Positions 17,406 through 25,906 of a stretch of 64,000 nucleotides of DNA are shown piece by piece. The position numbers were made by a program, and so were the translations under genes. Source of the DNA: Verrucomicrobiota bacterium (GTDB taxonomy: Bacteria; Verrucomicrobiota; Verrucomicrobiia; Verrucomicrobiales; Akkermansiaceae). The notes beneath the pieces are model-generated. The model did no database searches, was not told where the DNA came from, and worked only from the letters and a program-made list of their open reading frames with translations. Position 1 is the stretch's first letter, and every line of letters starts with the position of its first letter. The stretch covers positions 1 through 64,000 of the forward strand of contig RDZR01000029.1 in the NCBI GenBank assembly GCA_004294095.1, read 5' to 3'.

Positions 17406-19739
17406 ATGAACGAAGCCGAAACCAGAGCCGAGCACATTGACCCCGCGTTGAAAGTGGCGGGTTGGGGTGTCGTCGAGGGTAGCAAAATCCTGCGCGAATA
17501 TCCCATCACGCCGGGCCGCATCGAGGGCCACGGCAAGCGTGGTAAGGCGCTCACCGCTGATTACGTATTGGTCTATCGCAACCGCAAGCTGGCGGTGGTG
17601 GAAGCCAAGGCGTGGGACAAACCGCTGACGGAGGGCGTGGGCCAGGCCAAAGATTATTCGGGTAAGATGGCTGTGCGCTTCGCATACGCCACCAACGGCC
17701 AGGGCATCTACGCCATCGACATGCAGACCGGCAAGGAAGGCGAAATCGCCTCCTACCCCACGCCGGACCAACTTTGGGCCATGACCTTTGCCGATGCGAA
17801 TGTCTGGCGCGATCGTTTCGCCGACATCCCGTTCGAGGACAAGGGCGGCTCGCATCCCAGCCGGTATTATCAGGACATCGCCATCGAGCAAGTGATGCAG
17901 GCCATCGCGGCCAATCATCAGCGCATTCTGCTCACGCTAGCCACCGGCACCGGCAAGACGTTCATCGCGTTCCAGATCGCATGGAAAATCTTCCATGCCC
18001 GATGGAATCTGTCTTCGGTAGGCTCAGACACTGGGTATATTGCGCGGCGCCCGCGCATTCTGTTCCTGGCCGACCGGAACATCCTGGCGAATCAGGCTTA
18101 CAATGCCTTCTCGGCATTCCCGGAAGACGCACTGGTGCGAATCGAGCCGACGGACATCAAAAAGAAGGGCAAAGTGCCGAAGAATGGTAGCCTGTTCTTC
18201 ACGATTTTTCAAACTTTCATGTCCGGCCCGCCGAAGGATGGCCAGCCGTCACCCTACTTCGGCGAGTATCCGCCCGACTTCTTCGACTTCATCGTCATTG
18301 ACGAGTGCCATCGCGGCGGCGCGAACGATGAAAGCAACTGGCGCGGCATTTTAGATTACTTTGCGCCCGCCGTGCAGCTAGGCCTAACAGCTACCCCCAA
18401 GCGCAAGGACAACGTGGACACCTACGCCTACTTCGGCGAGCCGGTCTATATCTACTCGCTCAAGGAAGGCATCAACGACGGCTTCCTCACGCCATTCAAG
18501 GTGAAGCAGATTCAGACGACGCTTGATTACTACGTTTACACCTCTGACGACGCCGTAGTGGAAGGAGAAATCCAGGCAGGAAAAGTTTACGAGGAAGGGG
18601 ACTTCAACCGCAGCATCGAGATCCGCGAACGCGAAAAGAAGCGCGTGCAAATCTTCCTCTCGCAGATCAACCAGAGCGAGAAGACGCTGGTCTTCTGCGC
18701 CAACCAATCCCACGCGCTTCTCGTCCGGGACCTTATCAACCAGCTCAAGACGAACTCAGACTCTAACTACTGTGCGCGGGTGACGGCGGATGACGGCTTG
18801 CTTGGTGAGCAACACTTGCGGGACTTTCAGGACAACGAGAAAACGATCCCGACGATCCTGACCACGTCGCAAAAGCTCTCGACCGGCGTGGATGCCCGAA
18901 ACATCCGCAACATTGTCCTGATGCGCCCGATCAATTCCATGATCGAATTTAAACAGATCATCGGCCGCGGCACGCGGCTCTACGATGGAAAGGATTACTT
19001 CACGATTTATGATTTCGTGAAAGCGCACCTACATTTCTGCGATCCAGAATGGGATGGCGAGCCGATTGATCCAGAGCCAAAGCCTTCACCCTTACCTCCG
19101 GGTCCGCCGAAGCCGGGGCCCCAACCCACACCTCCCCCACCACGCCAGAAAGTGCGTGTGAAACTCGCCGACGGCAAGGAGCGCACCATCCAGCACATGA
19201 TGATGACGGCCTTCTGGCATCCCGACGGCACGCCGATGTCCGCGCAGCAATTCATGGAACTGCTCTTCGGCAAGCTGCCCGACTTTTTCCAGAGCGAAGC
19301 TGAACTCCGAAACCTGTGGAGCGCCCCCGACACCCGGGCCAAGCTCCTGCAAGGTCTGGCCGACAAGGATTTCGGCCACGACAAGCTGGTAGCCATGCAG
19401 CAGCTCATCGAAGCCGAGAAAAGCGACCTCTTCGATGTGCTCGCTTATGTAGCCTATGCCATGCCGCCGGTGACTCGTGCGGTTCGCGCCGACCATGCGC
19501 GGGTGCATATCAATTCCCAATTCAACGCCAAGCAGCAAGCCTTCCTCGATTTCGTTCTCCAGCACTACGTCACCGAAGGTGTGGAAGAACTGGAGCAGAG
19601 CAAACTGAACCCGTTGCTCCGGTTGAAATATCACGACTCCATCACTGACGCCGTTGCCGACCTCGGTGGCAAGCCGGAGGAAATCAGCACTGTCTTCGCT
19701 GGCTTTCAGAAATACCTCTACGCCTTGCGCTCGGCCTAG
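17406..19739 (+). CDS. hsdR: Type I restriction endonuclease/translocase subunit HsdR
   Basis: 777-residue EcoEI-type motor subunit. The N-terminal nuclease shows DYVLVYRNRKLAVVEAKAWD, a PD-(D/E)xK-type site. The superfamily 2 helicase has Walker A LATGTGKTFIAF, the DECH box in IVIDECHRGG, LGLTATPKRKD, and motif VI IGRGTRLYDG. A proline-rich linker (PEPKPSPLPPGPPKPG) precedes the C-terminal EcoEI-type region that contacts the methylase complex. It is complete and in frame. It is separated from hsdS by about 3.9 kb of inserted modules. The start is ATG 17406 with no Shine-Dalgarno. Confidence 0.95.
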   Translation: MNEAETRAEHIDPALKVAGWGVVEGSKILREYPITPGRIEGHGKRGKALTADYVLVYRNRKLAVVEAKAWDKPLTEGVGQAKDYSGKMAVRFAYATNGQGIYAIDMQTGKEGEIASYPTPDQLWAMTFADANVWRDRFADIPFEDKGGSHPSRYYQDIAIEQVMQAIAANHQRILLTLATGTGKTFIAFQIAWKIFHARWNLSSVGSDTGYIARRPRILFLADRNILANQAYNAFSAFPEDALVRIEPTDIKKKGKVPKNGSLFFTIFQTFMSGPPKDGQPSPYFGEYPPDFFDFIVIDECHRGGANDESNWRGILDYFAPAVQLGLTATPKRKDNVDTYAYFGEPVYIYSLKEGINDGFLTPFKVKQIQTTLDYYVYTSDDAVVEGEIQAGKVYEEGDFNRSIEIREREKKRVQIFLSQINQSEKTLVFCANQSHALLVRDLINQLKTNSDSNYCARVTADDGLLGEQHLRDFQDNEKTIPTILTTSQKLSTGVDARNIRNIVLMRPINSMIEFKQIIGRGTRLYDGKDYFTIYDFVKAHLHFCDPEWDGEPIDPEPKPSPLPPGPPKPGPQPTPPPPRQKVRVKLADGKERTIQHMMMTAFWHPDGTPMSAQQFMELLFGKLPDFFQSEAELRNLWSAPDTRAKLLQGLADKDFGHDKLVAMQQLIEAEKSDLFDVLAYVAYAMPPVTRAVRADHARVHINSQFNAKQQAFLDFVLQHYVTEGVEELEQSKLNPLLRLKYHDSITDAVADLGGKPEEISTVFAGFQKYLYALRSA

Positions 19740-19752
19740 CCTGATCACCCAA

Positions 19753-19830
19753 ATGAAACAAAGCGTGACCATCGACTGGGCACTGCGCGAAAGCACCCGC
19801 GCCAAAATCAAATCGTTGAGGAAGCAGGGA
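19753..19830 (+). pseudogene. Remnant of a second HsdR C-terminus
   Basis: Fourteen bases after hsdR a short frame reads VTIDWALRESTRAKIKSL. The pattern DW-x-RE-x-RAK is the start of the C-terminal helical segment of another HsdR clade (DUF3387 type). It breaks off at once into unrelated sequence. The match is from memory over about 18 residues. It suggests that remains of a different restriction locus lie at this island end. Confidence 0.45.
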
Positions 19831-19864
19831 AATGAGCCGCAATCATCGGGGCCTGCGCATGGAG

Positions 19865-19883
19865 AAGGGATTTTCAATCCCTT
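19865..19883. other. Small hairpin downstream of hsdR
   Basis: AAGGGATTTTCAATCCCTT: a perfect 8-bp stem with a 3-base loop. It has no T-run, so it may be a repeat element, not a terminator. It pairs stylistically with the hairpin at 19922-19940. Confidence 0.4.
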
Positions 19884-19921
19884 AGCGGAGGACTGGGAAG
19901 TGCATTCGCTAGTTTTGTGCA

Positions 19922-19940
19922 AAGGGGTTGCAAACCCCTT
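19922..19940 (+). terminator. Possible terminator or repeat hairpin at the island end
   Basis: AAGGGGTTGCAAACCCCTT: a perfect 8-bp GC-rich stem with a 3-base loop, followed by TCTCCTTAAC. The T-rich tail is weak, so termination of the hsdR transcript is plausible but not certain. Confidence 0.4.
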
Positions 19941-20001
19941 CTCCTTAACACCCGGCTAAGGCATTAGTTCTGAAGAATCAAAAAAAAACCCGCATCAGAT
20001 G

Positions 20002-20032
20002 ATCATGGTGCGCGATACTGGGTTCGAACCAG
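20002..20032. other. attR: island boundary inside tRNA-Val
   Basis: The 31 bp identical to 9524-9554. Here the repeat forms the CCA end, 3' acceptor strand and T-arm of the intact tRNA-Val gene. This is the typical site for tyrosine-recombinase integration, with the tRNA kept functional by the element's copy. Confidence 0.85.
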
Positions 20033-20080
20033 TGACCCCCTCCGTGTCAGGGAGGTGCTCTACCACTGAGCTAACCGCGC
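20006..20080 (-). tRNA. tRNA-Val (anticodon GAC)
   Basis: 75-nt cloverleaf on the minus strand. Acceptor stem GCGCGGT/ATCGCGC (one G-T pair), D-arm GCTCAGTGGTAGAGC, anticodon stem CCTCC/GGAGG with loop CTGACAC giving anticodon GAC, T-arm ACTGG-TTCGAAC-CCAGT, and an encoded CCA end. It decodes GUC and GUU valine codons. It is the insertion target of the island to its left. Confidence 0.97.
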
Positions 20081-20148
20081 GGCTTATGATGAAGCGGGAC
20101 GCAAACTAGGGCTTGAAGCGCATGGCTGGCAACACCTTTTTTCTGAAA

Positions 20149-21732
20149 TTATCCTTGGTTCCTCCACAAGCGCAGCTCAGCCGCCGCTTTCCAGAAGGCT
20201 TGCGTTTGCTCTTCATCTGGATGCACCACCAAGAGCCTCGCTCCCTCCACGGGTTGTTCCAAAATATCCAGATCATCGATGCACTTGATGGCGTGCTCGG
20301 AAAAGCCCCAAAATTTCCCAAGCATTGCCAAATCATGCTGATGAGAGTTTAGCATCCATTCCTGCGCACGCGAACTCATCAAGGATAGCCTTGGCAGCCT
20401 TTGAAAAATTTTCCCGCCCCTATTGTGGATGATGGCGAGCACGCGTCCTTGTTGCTCGATGCCTCCGGAAATAAGCGGAGCTGTTAGATCGTAAAGTGCG
20501 GTGAGATCACCAACGATGGCCCACGCGTTCGTTTGATGTGCCGTGCAGCCGAGCCAAGTGGAGAGCTGGCCATCAATTCCATTTGCACCACGGTTGGCCC
20601 GAACTTCCGGAACTGGAAAGCGCCATTGCGCGAAGCGATTCCATTCGCGGATCGGCAGGCTATTGCCTAAAAATAGAGAATTCGCGATCGCAACATGATG
20701 CGAAAGATGGCGAAACCATGCTGGCTCGCTATCTGGAAATGCTTCTAACAATTCATCCATTAGCGCCTGCCGCGCAGCCGAACCCTCAAGCAGGCCGATG
20801 GCATCATCTAACATTTCCACCTCACCCAGAGCAGGAATCACGCGTTCTAACGGACCGCAAGTGACATGCGAATCGCGCGCCAAGCCTGGTAAGCCATTGC
20901 GGCAGATCGACCACACTGAGACATCTAACAGATTTTCCAAATCTCGCCAGAATCGTCCACTCGGCACTTGCCCGAGGCGCAACACTTTCCCCGGCGGTTT
21001 TGCGGCCAAAACTCGATCTTCATCATGAATTGCCAGCGCCTGCAATGCCTCGCGCAGGCCACTTGTCCCTTCAGCAACCACCGGAACTGCTAGATTTTGG
21101 CAAAAATGAAATACATCCTCGCGCTCGCCAGCCTCCAAGCCACCGATCATCACCACCATCCCTCGGTGCACACCTTCCCGCAGCCAACGGGCCAAACCTG
21201 CTAGATCCAAGCGATCCTTGGCAGGTTTAAAACATGCCACGGAAGCATTCATGAAATCGGTGGCGTCAAACAACAACCCTTCATCTAACGGAATATTCAA
21301 ATGCAACGGTTGCTTGCCTTTCCATGCCTCCAAGCCATTCGCCGCGGCATACACGCCAAAGATCCCTTCTTGCTCGATCGCCTGCGGTGCACCTGAGCCG
21401 CGGAATTCTTGTGGCCGATCCGCGGTGATCGCCACCAACGGCTTGGCCTGATAAAATGCCTCAATCACGGCCGGTAGAAGTTCCGCTGCTGCCGTTCCAC
21501 TGGTGGTCACGACTGCGCAGGGCTGAGCTGAATCCATAATCCGCCCGAGGGCGAAAAATCCGGCACTGCGTTCTTCAAAATGCCACCACACCCGCACTTT
21601 TCCTGCGGCTTCGGCACGGGCGATGGCTTCTAACAAAGAACCATTGCGGGCACCTGCACAAATCACAAACTCGGCGACTCCTGCAGCCAAGCACGATTCC
21701 ACCACATCCACTGCATCACGCCATGAGCTCAC
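20149..21732 (-). CDS. menD: 2-succinyl-5-enolpyruvyl-6-hydroxy-3-cyclohexene-1-carboxylate synthase
   Basis: 527-residue thiamine-diphosphate enzyme of menaquinone synthesis, joining isochorismate and 2-oxoglutarate. The N-terminus has FVICAGARNGSLLEAIA, then WHFEERSAGFFALG (catalytic-glutamate region), VVTTSGTAAAELLPAVIEA and ITADRPQEFRGSGAPQAIEQ. A C-terminal thiamine-diphosphate segment contains GDLTALYDLTAPL. Somewhat shorter than some MenD proteins (about 550-570). The start is GTG at 21732. No other men genes are in the window. Confidence 0.9.
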   Translation of the reverse strand: MSSWRDAVDVVESCLAAGVAEFVICAGARNGSLLEAIARAEAAGKVRVWWHFEERSAGFFALGRIMDSAQPCAVVTTSGTAAAELLPAVIEAFYQAKPLVAITADRPQEFRGSGAPQAIEQEGIFGVYAAANGLEAWKGKQPLHLNIPLDEGLLFDATDFMNASVACFKPAKDRLDLAGLARWLREGVHRGMVVMIGGLEAGEREDVFHFCQNLAVPVVAEGTSGLREALQALAIHDEDRVLAAKPPGKVLRLGQVPSGRFWRDLENLLDVSVWSICRNGLPGLARDSHVTCGPLERVIPALGEVEMLDDAIGLLEGSAARQALMDELLEAFPDSEPAWFRHLSHHVAIANSLFLGNSLPIREWNRFAQWRFPVPEVRANRGANGIDGQLSTWLGCTAHQTNAWAIVGDLTALYDLTAPLISGGIEQQGRVLAIIHNRGGKIFQRLPRLSLMSSRAQEWMLNSHQHDLAMLGKFWGFSEHAIKCIDDLDILEQPVEGARLLVVHPDEEQTQAFWKAAAELRLWRNQG

Positions 21733-21793
21733 GGTTTTTGATGTAATGGAGCGCTCAGCGCCTGTCGAGATTTGGCATGCATTACGACCGATT

Positions 21794-22333
21794 TCATTTT
21801 TTCACGGCCTGATCCACGGCGGCGATAATTTCTGCTAGATTGGAGAGGCGCCCGATCCCTTGGTAGCCGCAAGCAAGGTCACCGCGATCGGGCCCGATGA
21901 AGTGGCAACCATCCGAAGTGAGTTTTTCGACATTTCTCTGAGTGGCAGGATGCTCCCACATGCGGCCATTCATCGCGGGCGCAATGATCACTGGCGTGCT
22001 GCGCGGCAGTGCCAGATAGATCGATGACAACGGATCTGGCGCGAGGCCGTTGGCAAAATTTCCTAACACATTTGAAGATGCTGGAGCGACCACAAAAATT
22101 TCTGCTAGATCGGCGAGAGCGATGTGACCCGGCTTCCAAGCAAGTTTTTCATCTTCGAGCGAAATGAGCACCGGCTGGCGAGTTAATGTCTGCAAGGTAA
22201 GCGGTGTGATAAATTCCACAGCAGCTTGAGTCATCACCGCATGGACTTCGTGGCCCATTTTGACCCAATGCGAGGCGAGTTCGGCCGCTTTGTAGGCGGC
22301 GATGGATCCTGATATACCGAGAACGATGTGCAT
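21794..22333 (-). CDS. coaC: Phosphopantothenoylcysteine decarboxylase-type flavoprotein
   Basis: 179-residue HFCD-family flavoprotein equal to the CoaC half of CoaBC, forming 4'-phosphopantetheine in coenzyme A synthesis. Key segments are LGISGSIAAYKAAELAS, the active-site histidine region KPGHIALADLAEIFVVAPAS, the PAMNGRMW motif, and the cysteine flap DRGDLACGYQGIGRL. CoaB is not fused and is not adjacent, so this is a stand-alone decarboxylase. The frame is open to 22411, but MHIVLGISGS at 22333 is the natural start. Confidence 0.85.
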   Translation of the reverse strand: MHIVLGISGSIAAYKAAELASHWVKMGHEVHAVMTQAAVEFITPLTLQTLTRQPVLISLEDEKLAWKPGHIALADLAEIFVVAPASSNVLGNFANGLAPDPLSSIYLALPRSTPVIIAPAMNGRMWEHPATQRNVEKLTSDGCHFIGPDRGDLACGYQGIGRLSNLAEIIAAVDQAVKK

Positions 22334-22358
22334 GATTGCAAAATAAATGATAGAAAAT

Positions 22359-23579
22359 CTAACGAAGCATCGAGACCGCTTTATGCACCGAGCTGGTGAG
22401 TGCATCGACATCTTTTTCCGTGTTATAAATTCCGAAAGATGCGCGCACCGTGCCTGTGATGCCGAAGCGAGCCATCAGCGGTTGGCAACAATGGTGGCCG
22501 GTGCGAACAGCAACTCCCATCTGATCGATCAAGGTGCCTAAATCGTAATGATGGATTCCCTCGATGCCGAAAGATAATGCGCAAGTGCGCTCGGCGGGTC
22601 CGTAAAGATGAATGCCCGGAACTGAATCCGTTAGAGATTGCGCTGCGATTTCTAACAAATTTGCTTCGTGTTGGCGAATTTCGTCCATGCCTAACTCATC
22701 GAGGTAATCAAAGGCGGCCGCGAGACTAATCGCGCCTTCGATGTTAGGCGTGCCCGCTTCAAACTTGAAAGGAAGCTCGTTGTAAGTGGTTTTTTCAAAC
22801 GTCACTTCCTTGATCATCTCTCCACCACCGCGCCATGGTGGCAAAGAATCAAGAACATCGGCCCGCCCCCAAAGCACGCCAATTCCCGTGTTGGCATACA
22901 CTTTGTGGCCGGAAAAAACAAGGAAGTCCGCACCTATCGCCGGCACATCCATCGTCATGTGGGGTGCCGCTTGAGCCGCATCGATTAACACGAGCGCGCC
23001 AGATTTTTTCGCTTCTGCAGTGAGCCGATGAATCGGGTGGGCCACTCCAAAACTGTTAGAAATCCAGACCAGTGCCAGCACCTTGGTTTGTTTTCCTAAC
23101 AACTGATGAAAAGCAACTTCATCGATCGTGCCGTCTTCTGCACACGGAACGACGCGTAAGATCGCGCCTGTTTGTTCGCAGAGCATTTGCCACGGCACGA
23201 TATTCGCGTGATGCTCGAGCGTTGAGATGAGAATTTCATCACCGACGCCGATTTTCCCGGAACGAGCGAGCGATTGTGCCACGAGATTGATGCTATCCGT
23301 TGCGCCCGACGTGAAAATAATTTCGCGAGGATCGAGCACGTGGAGATGACGAGCGACAGTTTTCCGCGCATTTTCATAAGCATCGGTCGCGAGGCGCGCG
23401 AGGAAATGGGTGCCGCGGTGGATGTTAGAATTGACGGCTTCGTAGTAATGACGGGATGCCATCAGCACGGGCATCGGTTTTTGAGTCGTCGCCGCGTTAT
23501 CTAAATACACCAAGCGCTGGCCGTTGACCTTTCGATCAAGGATGGGGAAATCAGAAATTAGCGATTCGATATCGAGCAT
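22359..23579 (-). CDS. sufS: Cysteine desulfurase, SufS type
   Basis: 406-residue class II cysteine desulfurase supplying sulfur for Fe-S cluster assembly. The N-terminus is LVYLDNAATTQKP, the substrate and cofactor region is ISTLEHHANIVPWQML, the PLP lysine is in SGHKVYANTGIGVLWG, and the persulfide cysteine is in RTGHHCCQPLM. Other suf genes are not adjacent in this window. The start is ATG 23579. Confidence 0.92.
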   Translation of the reverse strand: MLDIESLISDFPILDRKVNGQRLVYLDNAATTQKPMPVLMASRHYYEAVNSNIHRGTHFLARLATDAYENARKTVARHLHVLDPREIIFTSGATDSINLVAQSLARSGKIGVGDEILISTLEHHANIVPWQMLCEQTGAILRVVPCAEDGTIDEVAFHQLLGKQTKVLALVWISNSFGVAHPIHRLTAEAKKSGALVLIDAAQAAPHMTMDVPAIGADFLVFSGHKVYANTGIGVLWGRADVLDSLPPWRGGGEMIKEVTFEKTTYNELPFKFEAGTPNIEGAISLAAAFDYLDELGMDEIRQHEANLLEIAAQSLTDSVPGIHLYGPAERTCALSFGIEGIHHYDLGTLIDQMGVAVRTGHHCCQPLMARFGITGTVRASFGIYNTEKDVDALTSSVHKAVSMLR

Positions 23580-23744
23580 GTGCGTGTCTTAACAAGGTGC
23601 AGATTTACTGTGTGCTAGGGCGTTGGATCCTGCAATGGCAGAATTTTTTGCCCCTTTTTAAGCGAGGCAGGCGGGAATTGCCGTTGAAATAAAAGCGAGT
23701 CTTGCGAAGGTTAGGGCAGGTGGCTTTGATGGCCGAGCAGACGC

Positions 23745-24989
23745 ATGTATTTGTTAAAAAAAGTCATCCAGTTCCGGGAACATTCTCACCCGGATCATGA
23801 GAAGCCATTCCTCGAACATCTCGAGGATTTGCGAGTGATGGTTACTCGGATCGTGATCACTCTACTCGTCGCGGTGATTGCCTGTTTTGCTTACAATCAG
23901 CAATTGATGGCATTTTTTCGCAAGCCGGTGGATCAGGTGTTGGTCGGGCAATTGCAATCAACGCTGCCTACCAAAGCACCGCAGCCGGTGACAGCTGCGC
24001 TGTGGAGCGAGGCCCGAAAACTCGAGCACGCGGCGACGAGCCTGAAAGATGATGAACGGCAACTTTTCTATCAGCGGTTGAATAACCCAACGATTGTCTT
24101 TCATGCACATTCTATCAGCTTGCTGCGGGCGTTGATGTCGTTGCCGGAAGATCAGCGTAAATCGTTCATCGATGATTTACCGGAGAGCGCGGAGATGAAA
24201 AAGCAATTGCACGCGCTGTTAGAAACTAAGCCGAACACGGAAATCAACTCTCGCGGCGAATTAACGATGATGTCCGCGCTGAGGCCCACGGAGGGATTCA
24301 TGCTCTCGATGAAAGTCTCATTCGTCGCGGGCATCGTAATTTCCTTCCCCCTGCTGCTGTTGTTTATTTTGCAATTCGTGCTGCCTGGATTGCACCAAAA
24401 TGAGAAAAAAGTGATGTGGCCGGCACTTGGAATTGGCTTCGGGCTTTTTCTATCAGGTGCGGCCTTTGCCTATTATTTGGTTTTACCAAGAGCCTTGTTA
24501 TTTTTCTATCAGTGGAGTGGGAACATGGGAATTTCCAACGATTGGCGGATTGGGGAATACATATCATTTGCCACACAATTCACGCTTTTATTTGGTGTCG
24601 CATTTGAGCTGCCGGTGGTGGTGATGGTGTTCGTGAAATTGGGGATGCTCACGTATGAAACGATGTCCAGCACGCGGTCGTATGCGATTGTGGCCATCGC
24701 GGTGGCGGCGGCATTGCTCACGCCCACACCGGATTTTTTCACGATGCTATTGATGGCAGCGCCGATGATCATTTTGTATGAAGCGTGCATTTGGCTGGCC
24801 TACTTCGATGGTAAGAAAAAGCGCCGCGAGGAAGATCTCGCGCGAATGGAAGCCGAGAAATACCAAGCACCCGCAAATGACCCCGCCGGTGGCTGGGAAA
24901 AGGAGGTGCCCGCTGGCGATGAGCACGCCGATCTAACAACAGCTCATCCACCGGAAATTCTAACAGATCCGGACAGTCATCGTTCGTAA
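23745..24989 (+). CDS. tatC: Twin-arginine translocase subunit TatC with a long periplasmic insertion
   Basis: 414-residue inner-membrane receptor of the Tat pathway for folded proteins. The signature PFLEHLEDLRVMVTRI is followed by TM1. The usual short first periplasmic loop is replaced by roughly 110 residues of charged helical sequence (KLEHAATSLKDDERQLF to SRGELTMMSALRPTEGF). Then come TM2-TM6, including KVMWPALGIGFGLFLSGAAF and LLTPTPDFFTMLLMAAPM. A charged C-terminal tail of about 70 residues ends the protein. Standard TatC has about 250 residues. No tatA is adjacent. Confidence 0.9.
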   Translation: MYLLKKVIQFREHSHPDHEKPFLEHLEDLRVMVTRIVITLLVAVIACFAYNQQLMAFFRKPVDQVLVGQLQSTLPTKAPQPVTAALWSEARKLEHAATSLKDDERQLFYQRLNNPTIVFHAHSISLLRALMSLPEDQRKSFIDDLPESAEMKKQLHALLETKPNTEINSRGELTMMSALRPTEGFMLSMKVSFVAGIVISFPLLLLFILQFVLPGLHQNEKKVMWPALGIGFGLFLSGAAFAYYLVLPRALLFFYQWSGNMGISNDWRIGEYISFATQFTLLFGVAFELPVVVMVFVKLGMLTYETMSSTRSYAIVAIAVAAALLTPTPDFFTMLLMAAPMIILYEACIWLAYFDGKKKRREEDLARMEAEKYQAPANDPAGGWEKEVPAGDEHADLTTAHPPEILTDPDSHRS

Positions 24990-25014
24990 AGCGAGCATAT
25001 TTTTGCCGATCGAT

Positions 25015-25863
25015 ATGTCATCACCTCTTCAATCACAGACTGCGCGTTCACCCATCGCCGGATGTGGAATTTTCATCGCTGCGGTGGCGATGATCGTTTT
25101 CCTAGTCGGCTTCTCGATCTATGCATTATTCAAGCAATTCGATGCGATTCGGCAATTTACCGAAGAAAAGCCACGCCAGATCGAAACCACAGCCTTGATT
25201 GGCAATGAACCAGCGCTGGGAAAATTAAGAAGTGAAATGCTGGCATTTCAAACGGCATTGGATGGCAACGAGCTGGCATCGATCAAGCTGAGCGCGGCTG
25301 ACATCAATTTACTCATTGCGGCAGATGAACGCTTTCGCGATTTGCGCGGCACATTTCGAGTCGAGAAAATTGCATCCGATGCGATGCATCTAACCATTAG
25401 TTTTCCGCTCAATGGCAAGCCACGTTTTACACGCGATGGTGAGAGCGGAATCATCACCTCGGACATGCGTTATTTGAATGGCACTCTAATCGCGCGGCCT
25501 GGTTTGTTAAAAAAAGAAATTGTTCTGAAGATTGAGCAAATCACCGATACTCCTAACAAGGTTCCTGAAGAATTCATTGGCCAAATGTCGCCCTATCGAA
25601 TCAGCGAGCGCTATCTAACAGATTCAGTCATCGGGCCGGTGATGAGTAAATTGACACGAGTGGAACTCTCGGAGGGAGCCGTTGTTTTTTCACGAAAGCC
25701 CGGTGAGCTGCCCGCAGATGCGTTTAGCGACGTGCAAGTGGAATCGGCCAGCCAGCGGCTATTTATCGTTCTCGGCATCGTGGCGACGGTTTTTCTTATT
25801 TTCGTAGCGGGCATGATTTTTTGGCAGCAGCGGCGCCGAGCAAGTGCTGCCAAAGAACCATGA
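25015..25863 (+). CDS. Membrane protein of unknown function with two TM helices
   Basis: 282 residues from ATG 25015 (a TTG at 25003 is possible). Hydrophobic helices lie near both ends (AVAMIVFLVGFSIYALF and LFIVLGIVATVFLIFVAGMIFW). They enclose about 190 residues of predicted extracytoplasmic beta-rich domain with segments LSAADINLLIAADERF and YRISERYLTDSVIGPVM. No family recognised. It follows tatC by 25 bp and precedes the ClpP-like gene, probably in one operon. Confidence 0.65.
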   Translation: MSSPLQSQTARSPIAGCGIFIAAVAMIVFLVGFSIYALFKQFDAIRQFTEEKPRQIETTALIGNEPALGKLRSEMLAFQTALDGNELASIKLSAADINLLIAADERFRDLRGTFRVEKIASDAMHLTISFPLNGKPRFTRDGESGIITSDMRYLNGTLIARPGLLKKEIVLKIEQITDTPNKVPEEFIGQMSPYRISERYLTDSVIGPVMSKLTRVELSEGAVVFSRKPGELPADAFSDVQVESASQRLFIVLGIVATVFLIFVAGMIFWQQRRRASAAKEP

Positions 25864-25906
25864 AGATGAGTTGCTCCAAGCGGAGATTCACTTATGCTTC
25901 GCATGT

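Noticed and set aside
10053-19739. BREX, DISARM or Dnd system
   Set aside because: No pglZ, brxC, drmA or dnd genes; the genes are standard HsdM, HsdS and HsdR with nested modules.
19092-19922. 276-residue frame antisense to hsdR
   Set aside because: Shadow of HsdR codon bias; no start context or recognisable domain.
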